This document shows, piece after piece, positions 7,670 through 15,748 of a stretch of 46,229 nucleotides of DNA. The notes under the pieces were generated by a model that was not told the origin of the DNA, did not search any database, and saw only the letters and a program-made list of their open reading frames with translations. The stretch is from Cyanobacteria bacterium REEB459 (lineage in GTDB: Bacteria; Cyanobacteriota; Cyanobacteriia; Phormidesmidales; Phormidesmidaceae): positions 1 through 46,229 of the forward strand of contig JAGWXD010000022.1 of assembly GCA_018970085.1 (NCBI GenBank), in the 5' to 3' direction. The translations under genes and the position numbers were made by a program. Numbering within the stretch: the first letter of the stretch is position 1; each line of letters starts with the position of its first letter.

Positions 7670-8371
7670 CTAAACTGCCAGAAATTGCTGAATAACGCTG
7701 CTGCTCAATTCGTGGGTAGGGCCAGAGGCGACAATTCCACCCTTTTGCATCGCGTAGTAGTAGTCGGCTTGGCGAACAAAGTGCAGGTGTTGTTCCACCA
7801 GCAGCACCGAAATACCCGTCGTAGCGATAATCTGCCGTACCGCTGCCTCAATATCTAGAATGATTGAAGGCTGGATCCCTTCTGTCGGCTCATCCAGTAG
7901 GAGTAACCTGGGACGGCCCATAATCGCCCGGGCGATCGCCAATTGTTGTTGTTGCCCACCGCTGAGGTCACCCCCCATGCGCCCTAGCATGGTTTTAAGG
8001 ACAGGAAATAATTCAAAAATCGATTCAGGAATATCCTGGCTCACCTTGCCCCGTTTCCCCAGGGCTTCCTGGCCAATTATCAAGTTTTCGCGAACTGTCA
8101 ATCTAGGGATAATTTCTCGCCCCTGGGGCACGTAACTAATGCCCCCGCAGGCCCGGCGATCGGGAGTGAGTCCATTAATTAGTTGACCTTCGTAACAAAT
8201 CTCTCCCCGTCGAGGTTGCAATAAGCCCACAATATTTTTCAACAGAGTTGTCTTGCCGACCCCATTGCGGCCAATTAAGCACACCATCTGCCCCTTGGGT
8301 ACGGTGAGATTCACATCCCGGAGGATATGGCTTTCACCGTAGTAAAAGTTGAGGCCCGTAATAGTTAGCAT
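7670..8371 (-). CDS. urtE: Urea ABC transporter ATP-binding subunit UrtE
   Basis: An ATPase of the branched-chain amino-acid/urea (HAAT) class. It has Walker A GRNGVGKTT, the signature LSGGQQQQLAIARAI, Walker B LLLLDEPTEGIQP and the switch VLLVEQHLHFV. UrtE with UrtD energises urea uptake through the UrtB/UrtC channel. I take the start at 8371 (MLTITGLNFYYGESHILRDV), where the family begins. The frame also contains ATGs at 8422 and 8440 that would add a proline-rich leader of 17 or 23 residues. No start has a clear ribosome site. It is the last gene of a urtB-C-D-E cluster, with a longer gap after urtD than between the other genes. LivF-type subunits are similar, but the neighbours fix the urea assignment. 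Confidence 0.9.
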   Translation of the reverse strand: MLTITGLNFYYGESHILRDVNLTVPKGQMVCLIGRNGVGKTTLLKNIVGLLQPRRGEICYEGQLINGLTPDRRACGGISYVPQGREIIPRLTVRENLIIGQEALGKRGKVSQDIPESIFELFPVLKTMLGRMGGDLSGGQQQQLAIARAIMGRPRLLLLDEPTEGIQPSIILDIEAAVRQIIATTGISVLLVEQHLHFVRQADYYYAMQKGGIVASGPTHELSSSVIQQFLAV

Positions 8372-8536
8372 AGGAGCCGTCGTGGGATTCTGATAGGAGG
8401 GGGAAGGCTGGGGGGTAGTCATGGCAAAAAAAATAAACAATCGGACCAGAGTCTCAGCAGAGGGGGCTGGGGGGAGTTTCTAAATGACCCCCCATAGAAG
8501 ACCAGGGTAGGCAGCGGATTACTTAAGCCCGGTGAC

Positions 8537-9280
8537 TCAGCTGGCTTCTTCGCCCAGATAGACTTCAATCACGCGAGCATCGTTTTGAATTTGATCCATA
8601 GTGCCCTCACACAGAACCGTACCCTCATGCAAAACCGTAACCTGACGAGCAATCTGGCGCACAAATTCCATATCATGCTCGATCACAACAATGGAGTGGC
8701 TGGCAGCTAGGGACAATAGCAGTTGACCGGTTTTGGCCGTTTCCTCATCGGTTAGCCCTGCCACCGGTTCATCCACCAGTAGCAGATCGGGGGATTGGGC
8801 CACCAGCATGCCAATCTCCAGCCATTGCTTCTCACCGTGGGAGAGCAAGGCGGCAGGAATATCAGCTTTGTAGTCCAGGCCGATGGTTTCCAATAACCCG
8901 GCTACAGTACGCTTTTCAGCGGGGGGAGTCTGCTTAAAAAGGGTGGCCAGAACATTCTTTTGCCGGTTACAGGAGAGTTCCAGATTCTCACGGGGGCTCA
9001 AGTTCAGGTATACCCGGGGAGTCTGAAACTTTCGCCCAATACCCAGGCAGGCAATTTCGTGTTCCTTCCGTTTGCGCAGGTCTTTGCCCTTGAAGTAGGC
9101 AGCCCCTTCGGTGGGTTCAACTTTGCCAGTAATTACATCTAAAAAGGTAGTTTTACCAGCTCCATTGGGGCCAATAATCACCCGTAGTTCGCCTTCCTCC
9201 ATGGCAAAGTTGAGGTGATTAAGGGCCTTAAATCCGTCAAAGCTAACGGTAACGTCCTGAATATCTAGAATTTTACTCAC
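8537..9280 (-). CDS. urtD: Urea ABC transporter ATP-binding subunit UrtD
   Basis: A 247-residue ABC ATPase of the LivG/UrtD type. It has Walker A GPNGAGKTTFLDV, Walker B LLLVDEPVAGL and the switch region IVVIEHDMEFVRQIA. The signature is LSHGEKQWLEIGMLV, where SHGE replaces the usual SGGQ, as is typical of UrtD. The TPRVYLNLSPRENLEL stretch is also characteristic. It lies 5 bases downstream of urtC, consistent with one transcript. It partners with UrtE as the cytoplasmic motor of the urea importer; urea is then split by urease, which is not encoded in this window. Confidence 0.94.
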   Translation of the reverse strand: MSKILDIQDVTVSFDGFKALNHLNFAMEEGELRVIIGPNGAGKTTFLDVITGKVEPTEGAAYFKGKDLRKRKEHEIACLGIGRKFQTPRVYLNLSPRENLELSCNRQKNVLATLFKQTPPAEKRTVAGLLETIGLDYKADIPAALLSHGEKQWLEIGMLVAQSPDLLLVDEPVAGLTDEETAKTGQLLLSLAASHSIVVIEHDMEFVRQIARQVTVLHEGTVLCEGTMDQIQNDARVIEVYLGEEAS

Positions 9281-9285
9281 TGGAG

Positions 9286-10449
9286 TTAACCTTCCTTCTC
9301 TGCCAGAGTATCAGCCCTTAACTCATCATTTTCTCCGTAGGCCATAGGACCAGCCGATAGCCCCAGGGCTTGACTGACGGTGGGGCCAAACTGCCGTCGC
9401 CCCCAACCAATCAAACCATCCGGCAGGGCCGTAACCACCAAAAGAAATAGGGCTCCTTGAAAGAACAGCCAGATATTGGGAAACCGTTCGCTTAAAAGGC
9501 TGCGGGCCATATTGACTAAAACTGCTCCGAGAATCGCTCCCACCAGAGTAGCTCTGCCTCCCACGGCTACCCAAATCACCATTTCGATAGAAAAGGCAAT
9601 GTCCATGGCCTGGGGAGAAATAATACCCGACTGGATCGTATACAGAGCCCCAGACACCCCTGCGATCGCCCCTGAAATGGCGAACACCAGTACCTTAAAG
9701 CCGGTGGGATTATAGCCTGAAAACCGCACTCGGTTCTCATCATCTCGAATCGCCACCAGCATCCGCCCAAAGCGTCCACTGGTGAGCCATCGACAGAGCG
9801 CATAGACAATCACCAGCACCGCCACCGTCACCACATAAAGGAAAAACTGGGTTTCTGGGGTGCCAACCTGCTTACCCATCAAAATGCTGGTGTTGGTTTT
9901 CAATCCGTTGGTGCCGTTGATCAACTTTTGTTGACCATTGAAGAAGTTAAAAAAGACCACCAGGGCAGCCTGGGTCAAAATCGAGAAGTAAACCCCTCGA
10001 ATTCGGTTACGAAACACCAGGTACCCCAACAAACCAGCTACCAGGGCTGGGATGATAAAAATTGCCGCCAGGGTGAAGGGAAAGCTATAAAAGGGCTGCC
10101 AAAACCAAGGCAGGGAAGAAACCCCGTAAAGACTGAAGAATTCAGGAATCTGACCAGATGGAATCGACACTAGCGAAAGATACATGGCCAGGGCGTAACC
10201 GCCCAAGGCAAAGAAAATGCCATGGCCCAAACTGAGCAGCCCCGTAAATCCCCAAATCAGATCAATGGCCAGGGCAACAATACCAAGGGATAGAAATCTG
10301 CCCAGCAATCCCAAGCGAAAGTCCGTCAGCAGGTGAGGTAAACCCAACAAAAGGAATAGGGCGACAGCGATAACGGCAATCACTTCAAACACTATTTTTT
10401 TGCGTCCCAGGGCCTGGGCCAAACGTCGGGGCTTAACGGTTACATCCAT
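9286..10449 (-). CDS. urtC: Urea ABC transporter permease UrtC
   Basis: A 387-residue inner-membrane permease with about 8-10 hydrophobic helices. The family blocks are present: DLIWGFTGLLSLGHGIFFALGGYA, LLGYLVFRNRIRGVYFSILTQA, FNGQQKLINGTNGL and GRMLVAIRDDENRVRFSGYNPT, the cytoplasmic coupling loop that contacts the ATPases. It lies two bases after urtB and five before urtD, so it is clearly in one operon. LivM homologues are similar, but the length, the long extra loop and the neighbours identify UrtC. Confidence 0.94.
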   Translation of the reverse strand: MDVTVKPRRLAQALGRKKIVFEVIAVIAVALFLLLGLPHLLTDFRLGLLGRFLSLGIVALAIDLIWGFTGLLSLGHGIFFALGGYALAMYLSLVSIPSGQIPEFFSLYGVSSLPWFWQPFYSFPFTLAAIFIIPALVAGLLGYLVFRNRIRGVYFSILTQAALVVFFNFFNGQQKLINGTNGLKTNTSILMGKQVGTPETQFFLYVVTVAVLVIVYALCRWLTSGRFGRMLVAIRDDENRVRFSGYNPTGFKVLVFAISGAIAGVSGALYTIQSGIISPQAMDIAFSIEMVIWVAVGGRATLVGAILGAVLVNMARSLLSERFPNIWLFFQGALFLLVVTALPDGLIGWGRRQFGPTVSQALGLSAGPMAYGENDELRADTLAEKEG

Positions 10450-10451
10450 AG

Positions 10452-11621
10452 CTATACCTCCACCGAACGACCCTTCTGCGGAAAGATACCCGCTGGCTTA
10501 ATTTGTAAAAAGGTGATGATCAACGCAAATACCATGACCTTAGCCATACTGGTAGTGGCAAAAAAGGTAAAGAAGTCGGTTAACGGCTTCAACAACTCTC
10601 CGCCAGGTACCATCAGGGCCAGAGCTCCAGAGCCAATTAAATAGGTGGCAATGCCAATGACCAGGGCAGCCACAATGCTGCCCACCAATTTACCTACGCC
10701 GCCGACCACTACCACCATGAAGGCATCTACGATGTAGTTACCCCCCAGGTTAGGGCCCACCGAACCCAGCAGAGTTACGGCACACCCAGCGATACCGGCC
10801 AAGCCTGAGCCAAGGGCAAAGGTAAGGGCATCAACTCGCTCGGTGGGAATACCCAGACAAGCACTCATGGAGCGATTTTGGGTGACCGCCCGAATTCGTA
10901 GCCCCCAGGCAGTTCGATTAAGAAACCAATAGACCGCCAGTAGGCACAAAATCGTTGTGGCAATAATAAATAAGCGGGCGTAGGGAAATTGCATCGTACC
11001 CAAAGAAATGCCACTCCGTAACCAGGAAGGGGGAGTAACATCCACATTGCGGGTGCTAAACCAGGCCCGACCAAACCAGGTGGGGCTATTTTGTTGCAAC
11101 ATCACGCCAGCTAGAGCCGAGATCGCGGCAGATAGGCTCAAAAACAGCAGATTAGCCCAACCTGGTAAGCCCTTCCAGCGGCTAGAACGTCGCAGCACCC
11201 AGCCCCCCAGGCCAAACAAAAGCCCAAACACAACCAGGGCGATCGCCATAGGCCAATTCACACTGCGAACAAACTGGCGCAGAATCAAACTAACCCCCCA
11301 GGTCGCCAGCAGGGTTTCCAGAGGGCGACCGTAGAGATAGCGAATAACACTGCGTTCCATCAATAGCCCCACCAGGGCAGCCACTAAAAAAGCGCAGGGT
11401 AAAGCCGCAAAAATATAGGTCTCCGGTGCCCAACCCCCCATGGCCTTAGCGCCATTTTGAATCACGTAGGTGGTATAAGCTCCCAACATCATTAATTCGC
11501 CATGGGCAAGATTAATCACCCCCATCAGACCAAATACAATGGCCAGACCCAAAGCGACAATTAAGAGCACAGCACCAATGCTAACGCCATCGAATAAGCC
11601 GCTTACCAAGCCCTCAATCAC
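10452..11621 (-). CDS. urtB: Urea ABC transporter permease UrtB
   Basis: A 390-residue permease forming the channel with UrtC. It shows GVSIGAVLLIVALGLAIVFGLMGVINLAHGELMMLGAYTTYV near the start and the coupling block GLRIRAVTQNRSMSACLGIPTERVD, followed by a long run of glycine-rich helices. I start it at the GTG at 11619-11621 (VIEGLVSGLFDGVS), preceded by GAGGTAGGT. The open frame continues 32 codons upstream to 11717, but that leader is arginine-rich, is not hydrophobic and does not look like family sequence. It heads the urtB-C-D-E cluster. UrtA, usually just upstream, is absent here. Known urt operons are often controlled by NtcA; I see no clear GTA-N8-TAC box upstream. Confidence 0.92.
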   Translation of the reverse strand: MIEGLVSGLFDGVSIGAVLLIVALGLAIVFGLMGVINLAHGELMMLGAYTTYVIQNGAKAMGGWAPETYIFAALPCAFLVAALVGLLMERSVIRYLYGRPLETLLATWGVSLILRQFVRSVNWPMAIALVVFGLLFGLGGWVLRRSSRWKGLPGWANLLFLSLSAAISALAGVMLQQNSPTWFGRAWFSTRNVDVTPPSWLRSGISLGTMQFPYARLFIIATTILCLLAVYWFLNRTAWGLRIRAVTQNRSMSACLGIPTERVDALTFALGSGLAGIAGCAVTLLGSVGPNLGGNYIVDAFMVVVVGGVGKLVGSIVAALVIGIATYLIGSGALALMVPGGELLKPLTDFFTFFATTSMAKVMVFALIITFLQIKPAGIFPQKGRSVEV

Positions 11622-11915
11622 AACATTACCTACCTCTATTCTCCATATAAATCGGCACCTCAAGGAATCCTCCGGGTGATGCCAGCGAGGACCTAAAAAC
11701 CGTCGAAATCCAGCCATGGCCTTGAATCAGCCTAGATTCTGCCAGACACGCCGGTTTTACTGGCCCATCTTAGCCGCTAGAAAAACCAGAAACAGTTCAT
11801 ATTAAACAACTTTATTCGTCCCTTTGCGCATTCCAGGTGCCGTCACCCTCAGCCCAGTCGAGACCTGGCAACAACCCAGGGGTCCTGAGCAAAACAGCTT
11901 CAGCCAAAGAGATTG

Positions 11916-12077
11916 TCAACCTGGATTAGAAGGCTTGCTGGAACGATACTCCTTACGCCAGCAGCGCTCTAAAAAACGAATGCGGTAGAAATAGGAGAAC
12001 CGCCAGGGATTGTAGATGGCCCTGTGGGTGCGATTGAATACAGGTTGGTTCAGGTACGGCCAGAATGGAAAATGCAT
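11916..12077 (-). CDS. Small aromatic-rich hypothetical protein (53 aa)
   Basis: A 53-codon ORF between urtB and tmRNA. The ATG at 12075-12077 follows AAGGGGGTTGAG, a plausible ribosome site; the frame also opens at a TTG eight codons earlier. The product is unusually rich in Phe, Trp and Tyr (about a quarter of residues) and in Arg/Lys, with a core YNPWRFSYFYRIRFLERCW. That composition is not what random DNA of this GC content gives, so I think it is a real small gene. I do not recognise a family. It is not a typical membrane helix, since arginines break every hydrophobic run; it may be a small basic nucleic-acid- or protein-binding peptide, but that is a guess. Confidence 0.5.
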   Translation of the reverse strand: MHFPFWPYLNQPVFNRTHRAIYNPWRFSYFYRIRFLERCWRKEYRSSKPSNPG

Positions 12078-12414
12078 CGTCTCAACCCCCTTGACTATCA
12101 ACCCCTACAGCAGCTGGCTCAGAAATATTGCCCTGGCGCCTGAGTCGATTCGAGAGACCTGAATGCGCTCCTAGGGGCTCTTCTTAGTATACGCAGATAA
12201 AAAAATAGACCCGGACTCAGGTCTATTTTTGGAAAGATATTTAATAATCAAACATACTGGTTTATATTCGGGCACCAGTCCCACGTTGAATCCCCAATCT
12301 AGCCACGAAACCAACAGGCAAAGCACCGACAACCTATCCTACAGACTTGGGATCACCCCCTGGTTAACGCCGTGAGGAGCTGCCTGCCCTACCGCCCGTG
12401 AAAACACATTTTAA
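12078..12414. other. Gene-free stretch between small ORF and tmRNA
   Basis: It contains the terminator hairpin at 12201-12230 and otherwise no ORF, repeat or RNA I can support. The 184 bases between the tmRNA 3' end and the hairpin would be the tmRNA 3' trailer if that hairpin is its terminator. Confidence 0.6.
12201..12230. terminator. Perfect 11-bp hairpin, bidirectional terminator
   Basis: AAAAATAGACC (12201-12211) and GGTCTATTTTT (12220-12230) pair perfectly around an 8-base loop. The arm ends are A-run and T-run, so the structure works as a Rho-independent terminator on either strand. On the minus strand it lies downstream of tmRNA. Confidence 0.75.
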
Positions 12415-12798
12415 TGGAGCTGACGGGAGTCGAACCCGTGTCCGCTTTGAGTATTAACACACCACTCATTCACAGGTTTAGCCCCTTTAATCCGCGGGGC
12501 GGGAATCGTTCTTATCCCGAACGATGGGATGCTCCGGTTAAATCTTAGCTAGCTAACAACTGGAGAAAATCAGCTAGAGCATCCGTTGGGGTTTGTCCAT
12601 AGCTCTTAACGGAGTCAAACTATGAACGCTCGCTAAAAGAGTTTTTAGTTAAGCAGCAACAGGTGCAGCTTTACGAGCAAAGGGAACGATGTTGTTCGCA
12701 TTTACGTTTGGTTTGAGCCTGGATTAACGAGAGTAGACTCCCTCTCGACCTGAATCACAGCGTGACTTTCGTCAAAACGTCGAAACCGTTACAGCCCC
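12415..12798 (-). ncRNA. ssrA: tmRNA (transfer-messenger RNA)
   Basis: A 384-base RNA that rescues stalled ribosomes. On the minus strand the tRNA-like 5' end GGGGCTG pairs with CAGCTCC at the 3' end (one G-T wobble), followed by discriminator A, and the T-arm GGGTTCGACTCCC is present. The tag reading frame (12649-12699) encodes ANNIVPFARKAAPVAA and a TAA stop, a tag of the cyanobacterial type. The 5' sequence includes the conserved GTAACGGTTTCGACG. CCA is not encoded. The RNA is in one piece, not permuted or split. Confidence 0.97.
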
Positions 12799-12818
12799 CT
12801 GGATAAACTCTTACATTT

Positions 12819-12824
12819 AGTATA
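12819..12824 (-). promoter_or_regulatory. -10 element of ssrA
   Basis: TATACT on the minus strand, 20 bases before the mature tmRNA 5' end, leaving a short leader for RNase P to remove. I see no good -35 box. Confidence 0.45.
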
Positions 12825-12864
12825 GATCAGGACCTTGCGGATGGGAGACACAACCCCAAGCGGT

Positions 12865-13410
12865 TTACCGATCTGAAGCGGGGGAAGGGGTAAGGCGCTT
12901 TTTCAGAGACGCGGCCCGACGCTTAGCAGTGGAATTGCTGGGCTCAAGGCCCAGGGCTTGCTCGTAGGCCTCTAGAGCTTGCTTCATGAGTTGCTTGCGC
13001 TCGTAGCTATGAGCCAGGTTATTCAAAGCTGTCACATAACTGGGGTCGACCCTCAGGGCCTCGCGATAATTGCGAATTGCCAGATCATACTGCTCCTGAG
13101 CAAAATAGGCGTAGCCCAGGGCGTTGTGAACCAATGCTGAGTTTTCCAGTTCTTCTTGATCAATCTGTTTAAGGGCCTGCTGCAGGTATAGGGCCGCCTG
13201 GGTGTATAGCTTTTTGTCTAGCAGTAAGCTGCCTAGTTCGTAGTATTCCTGGGCTGTACCCTTAGCCTTGGTAAGTTTGGCTTGCAGCCGGGAAAGGGTG
13301 GCTTCAATGCGGCGGGTTTTAATCACCTGGCGAGTCACAAAAAAGGCGGCAACCCCCAATAGGCCCAGGAGTACCGTCAGGTAAATCAGCAGCAGGTTAA
13401 GGTTTTCCAT
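12865..13410 (-). CDS. Membrane-anchored TPR protein
   Basis: A 181-residue protein. Residues 5-26 form one hydrophobic helix (LLIYLTVLLGLLGVAAFFV), followed by a basic/coiled segment and then about three tetratricopeptide repeats from residue 55 onward. The patterns ALGYAYFAQEQYDLAIRNYREALRVDPSYVTALNNLAHSYE and ALEAYEQALGLEPSN are textbook TPRs. The tail is basic. TPRs act as protein-docking surfaces, so this is probably a membrane-bound assembly or interaction factor. It lies 12 bases after the solute-binding-protein gene and is likely co-transcribed with it and with rplT/rpmI upstream. The domain call is firm; the partner is unknown. Confidence 0.85.
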   Translation of the reverse strand: MENLNLLLIYLTVLLGLLGVAAFFVTRQVIKTRRIEATLSRLQAKLTKAKGTAQEYYELGSLLLDKKLYTQAALYLQQALKQIDQEELENSALVHNALGYAYFAQEQYDLAIRNYREALRVDPSYVTALNNLAHSYERKQLMKQALEAYEQALGLEPSNSTAKRRAASLKKRLTPSPASDR

Positions 13411-13422
13411 AGGGAGACTTAC

Positions 13423-14235
13423 TTAAGGAGTAGATGGCCGGGAGCCCGGTTGATCGGCGACATCGGGCAGCCCCCAGAAGCGTATCCGTTGTTGCAGCCA
13501 ACCGCTTTGATGCCAGTCTCCTATCGCCTGGTCAATCAGAGTTTGGAGGGAACCTAGAGAACTTCCCTTAGCCATGGCGATAGCCAAGGGCTCCGCGGCC
13601 ATGCGATCGGGTAGCAGGCGATAGCTGGCTTGCTCTTGTTGAATTCCTGTCAACACGGTTATGTCTGCCGCTAGGGCGTCGATCTTGCCCTGATCAAGGG
13701 CGATCAGGCCAGCGGCATAGGTAGCCAGGGGCACCAACTGGCTATGGGGTAAGCGGTAGCGGACCACCGCCAGGGTACTGGAGCCTTGTAAAACCCCTAT
13801 AGAGCCCCGCTGCAGGTCACCCAGCTGGCGTACTTTACTGCCTTGCAACAAAAATCCCGCGCCATCCAGGTAGTAGGGTCCACTAAAACTAACCAGGCGA
13901 CGGCGGGCTGGCGTGATGGTTAACCCAGCGATGGCTAGGTCTGCTTGATCCTCTAGAAGGGTGACCAGACGATCCTGATTGGTGACGACCTTGAGACTGA
14001 GGGCATTGGGGTCATTAAAGATCAGTCGGGCTAGCTCATGGGCTAGATCAACCTCCAGACCTTTTAAGGCGCCAGTACTGTCTCGAAAACTCAAGGGCCG
14101 CCAGCCCTCCCGCACAGCCACCACCAGATAGCCACGGGCCTTGATAGAGGCCAGATCGGATGCCAAGACTGGGAACACAGTCGCCTGCATTCCCAGGGTT
14201 ATGGCCAATGTCCACACAGCCCATTTCACCAGCAT
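13423..14235 (-). CDS. Periplasmic solute-binding protein, family 3 type
   Basis: A 270-residue exported protein. Residues 1-25 form a signal peptide ending in VLAS. The mature part is a type II periplasmic-binding fold of the amino-acid (SBP_bac_3) class: IKARGYLVVAVREGWRPLSFRD, GLEVDLAHELA, the DLAIAGLTITPARRRLVSFSGPYYLDG block and GSIGVLQGSSTLA. These proteins usually bind polar amino acids for an ABC importer, but no permease or ATPase is adjacent, so it may serve a distant transporter or a sensor. It lies 35 bases after rplT and 12 before the TPR gene. The family call is strong; the ligand is not predictable. Confidence 0.85.
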   Translation of the reverse strand: MLVKWAVWTLAITLGMQATVFPVLASDLASIKARGYLVVAVREGWRPLSFRDSTGALKGLEVDLAHELARLIFNDPNALSLKVVTNQDRLVTLLEDQADLAIAGLTITPARRRLVSFSGPYYLDGAGFLLQGSKVRQLGDLQRGSIGVLQGSSTLAVVRYRLPHSQLVPLATYAAGLIALDQGKIDALAADITVLTGIQQEQASYRLLPDRMAAEPLAIAMAKGSSLGSLQTLIDQAIGDWHQSGWLQQRIRFWGLPDVADQPGSRPSTP

Positions 14236-14270
14236 ATTCAGGTCACAGGGTGGCTTCGCGGGGTTTAGAC

Positions 14271-14621
14271 TTAGACCTTAGCAGCTACCTCAACCACCCT
14301 GGCAAAGCCATCGGGATCAAGAACCGCTATTTGAGCCAGCATTTTACGATTTAAGTCGATATTGGCCTTCTTCAACTGGCCCACCAGTTGACTATAACTT
14401 AACCCGTGAATCCGGGCCGCCGCATTAATCCGGGTGATCCAGAGGCGACGAAAGTCTCGCTTACGGTTGCGACGATCGCGGTAGGCATAGCGCAGGGCCT
14501 TCATTACCTGCTGGTTAGCGGTGCGAAATAACTTTGAGTGAGACCCCCTAAAGCCTTTCGCTAGCTTGAGAATCTTATTGCGGCGTTTGCGTGCAACATT
14601 ACCGCGCTTAACACGTGCCAT
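14271..14621 (-). CDS. rplT: 50S ribosomal protein L20
   Basis: A 116-residue basic protein matching bL20 over its full length: [26 protein letters not shown] at the start, then [27 protein letters not shown] and the conserved C-terminal helical region. L20 binds 23S rRNA early in large-subunit assembly and in many bacteria represses its own operon. It lies 69 bases after rpmI in the same direction. The infC gene often found upstream of this pair is not here. Confidence 0.98.
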   Translation of the reverse strand: MARVKRGNVARKRRNKILKLAKGFRGSHSKLFRTANQQVMKALRYAYRDRRNRKRDFRRLWITRINAAARIHGLSYSQLVGQLKKANIDLNRKMLAQIAVLDPDGFARVVEVAAKV

Positions 14622-14690
14622 GGTCCGTACAATCCTTAGGGAGACTTGAGAGTGGGCAATTGACTAACGCAACCGGGATAAAGGCTAAGG

Positions 14691-14888
14691 CTACAGGTAA
14701 GGTAGCATCAGTTCCACATTGGGGGCATCCTCTTCAGATACCAGAGCCTTGTGAGATAGGCGGGCTCGGCGATCGGCACCTTTGTGCTGTAGCAGGTGGT
14801 TTTTAAAGGCTTTTCGCCGCATAATCTTGCCACTACCAGTGCGGTGAAAGCGCTTGGCGGCAGCTTTGCGAGACTTTAATTTGGGCAT
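14691..14888 (-). CDS. rpmI: 50S ribosomal protein L35
   Basis: A 65-residue basic protein typical of bL35 in length and sequence: [20 protein letters not shown], the [17 protein letters not shown] middle and an acidic-tipped end. It is part of the large ribosomal subunit. It is the first gene of an rpmI-rplT pair, with the solute-binding and TPR genes closely behind. Confidence 0.98.
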   Translation of the reverse strand: MPKLKSRKAAAKRFHRTGSGKIMRRKAFKNHLLQHKGADRRARLSHKALVSEEDAPNVELMLPYL

Positions 14889-15118
14889 GGGTGCAGATTA
14901 TTTCGACACAGTTTTTAATTTTACCATGGTTTACAGGTGCCCCTGAGATGGGTTTGCGTACTTTTCTTCAAACCCCTAGCGTCAGTATTACCTCAGCGAC
15001 TCAACTCGGGGCCCAACCCCAGTTAGAAAAGCCCTAGCCCCTCCCTTGATCGGCAAAGACTTGGGTTTGACAAGCTGGTGATCACGGTGTCTGGAGAAAC
15101 CAGCTGAGCTGGATTGGT

Positions 15119-15655
15119 TTACTCCAATTGGCCACAGTCAGTAATGACCACCGGCTTGGCTGGGCTGCCACTAGAGCTGCCCACTGCGGCTATGGCCTTA
15201 ACCACATCCATACCTTCTATGACCTGGCCAAAGACCACATGCTTACCATCTAGCCAGGGGGTGGCATCCAGGGTAATGAAAAATTGAGAGCCGTTAGTAT
15301 TGGGGCCGGCGTTGGCCATGCTCAATAGACCGGGGCGATCGTGGCGCAGGGTAAAGTTCTCGTCGCTAAATTTATTGCCGTAAATCGATTCTCCACCGGT
15401 ACCATTGCCCCGGGTAAAATCTCCACCTTGACACATAAAGCCGGGAATAATGCGGTGGAATGTAGAGTTTTTAAAGTGTAAAGGAGTATTGTTAAGCCCC
15501 TTACCCTTTTCACCGGTACAGAGGGCACGGAAATTGTCGGCGGTTATGGGAGTCACATCTGCGGTTAATTCCATGACAATGCGACCACTGGCCACATTGC
15601 CAATGGCGATATCAAAGAAAACCTGGGGATTGACCTTGGTATTATCTACACTCAT
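15119..15655 (-). CDS. Cyclophilin-type peptidyl-prolyl isomerase
   Basis: A 178-residue cyclophilin. The core motifs are intact: [16 protein letters not shown] with the catalytic Arg-Ile-Ile-Pro region, [29 protein letters not shown], and GPNTNGSQF in the substrate groove. It has no signal peptide, so it should act in the cytoplasm, speeding cis-trans isomerisation of proline bonds. The length and the presence of the [19 protein letters not shown] loop are closer to eukaryote-like cyclophilin A than to short bacterial PpiB, a form also found in cyanobacteria. It stands alone, with more than 90 bases free on each side. Confidence 0.93.
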   Translation of the reverse strand: MSVDNTKVNPQVFFDIAIGNVASGRIVMELTADVTPITADNFRALCTGEKGKGLNNTPLHFKNSTFHRIIPGFMCQGGDFTRGNGTGGESIYGNKFSDENFTLRHDRPGLLSMANAGPNTNGSQFFITLDATPWLDGKHVVFGQVIEGMDVVKAIAAVGSSSGSPAKPVVITDCGQLE

Positions 15656-15748
15656 GACTCAGGTTTGGGGGAATAGTTACACCCATAAGAGTAGCTCACC
15701 CCAGGTCGGTCTTCACCAGTGACCGCCAGATTGATACCAGGCCGGGGG

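Noticed and set aside
11622-11717. A 32-residue N-terminal extension of UrtB
   Set aside because: The leader is Arg-rich, lacks family similarity, and a GTG with a ribosome site lies at the usual start.
15104-15120. CCAGCTGAGCTGG palindrome after the cyclophilin gene as a terminator
   Set aside because: The stem is only five base pairs and lacks a T-run.
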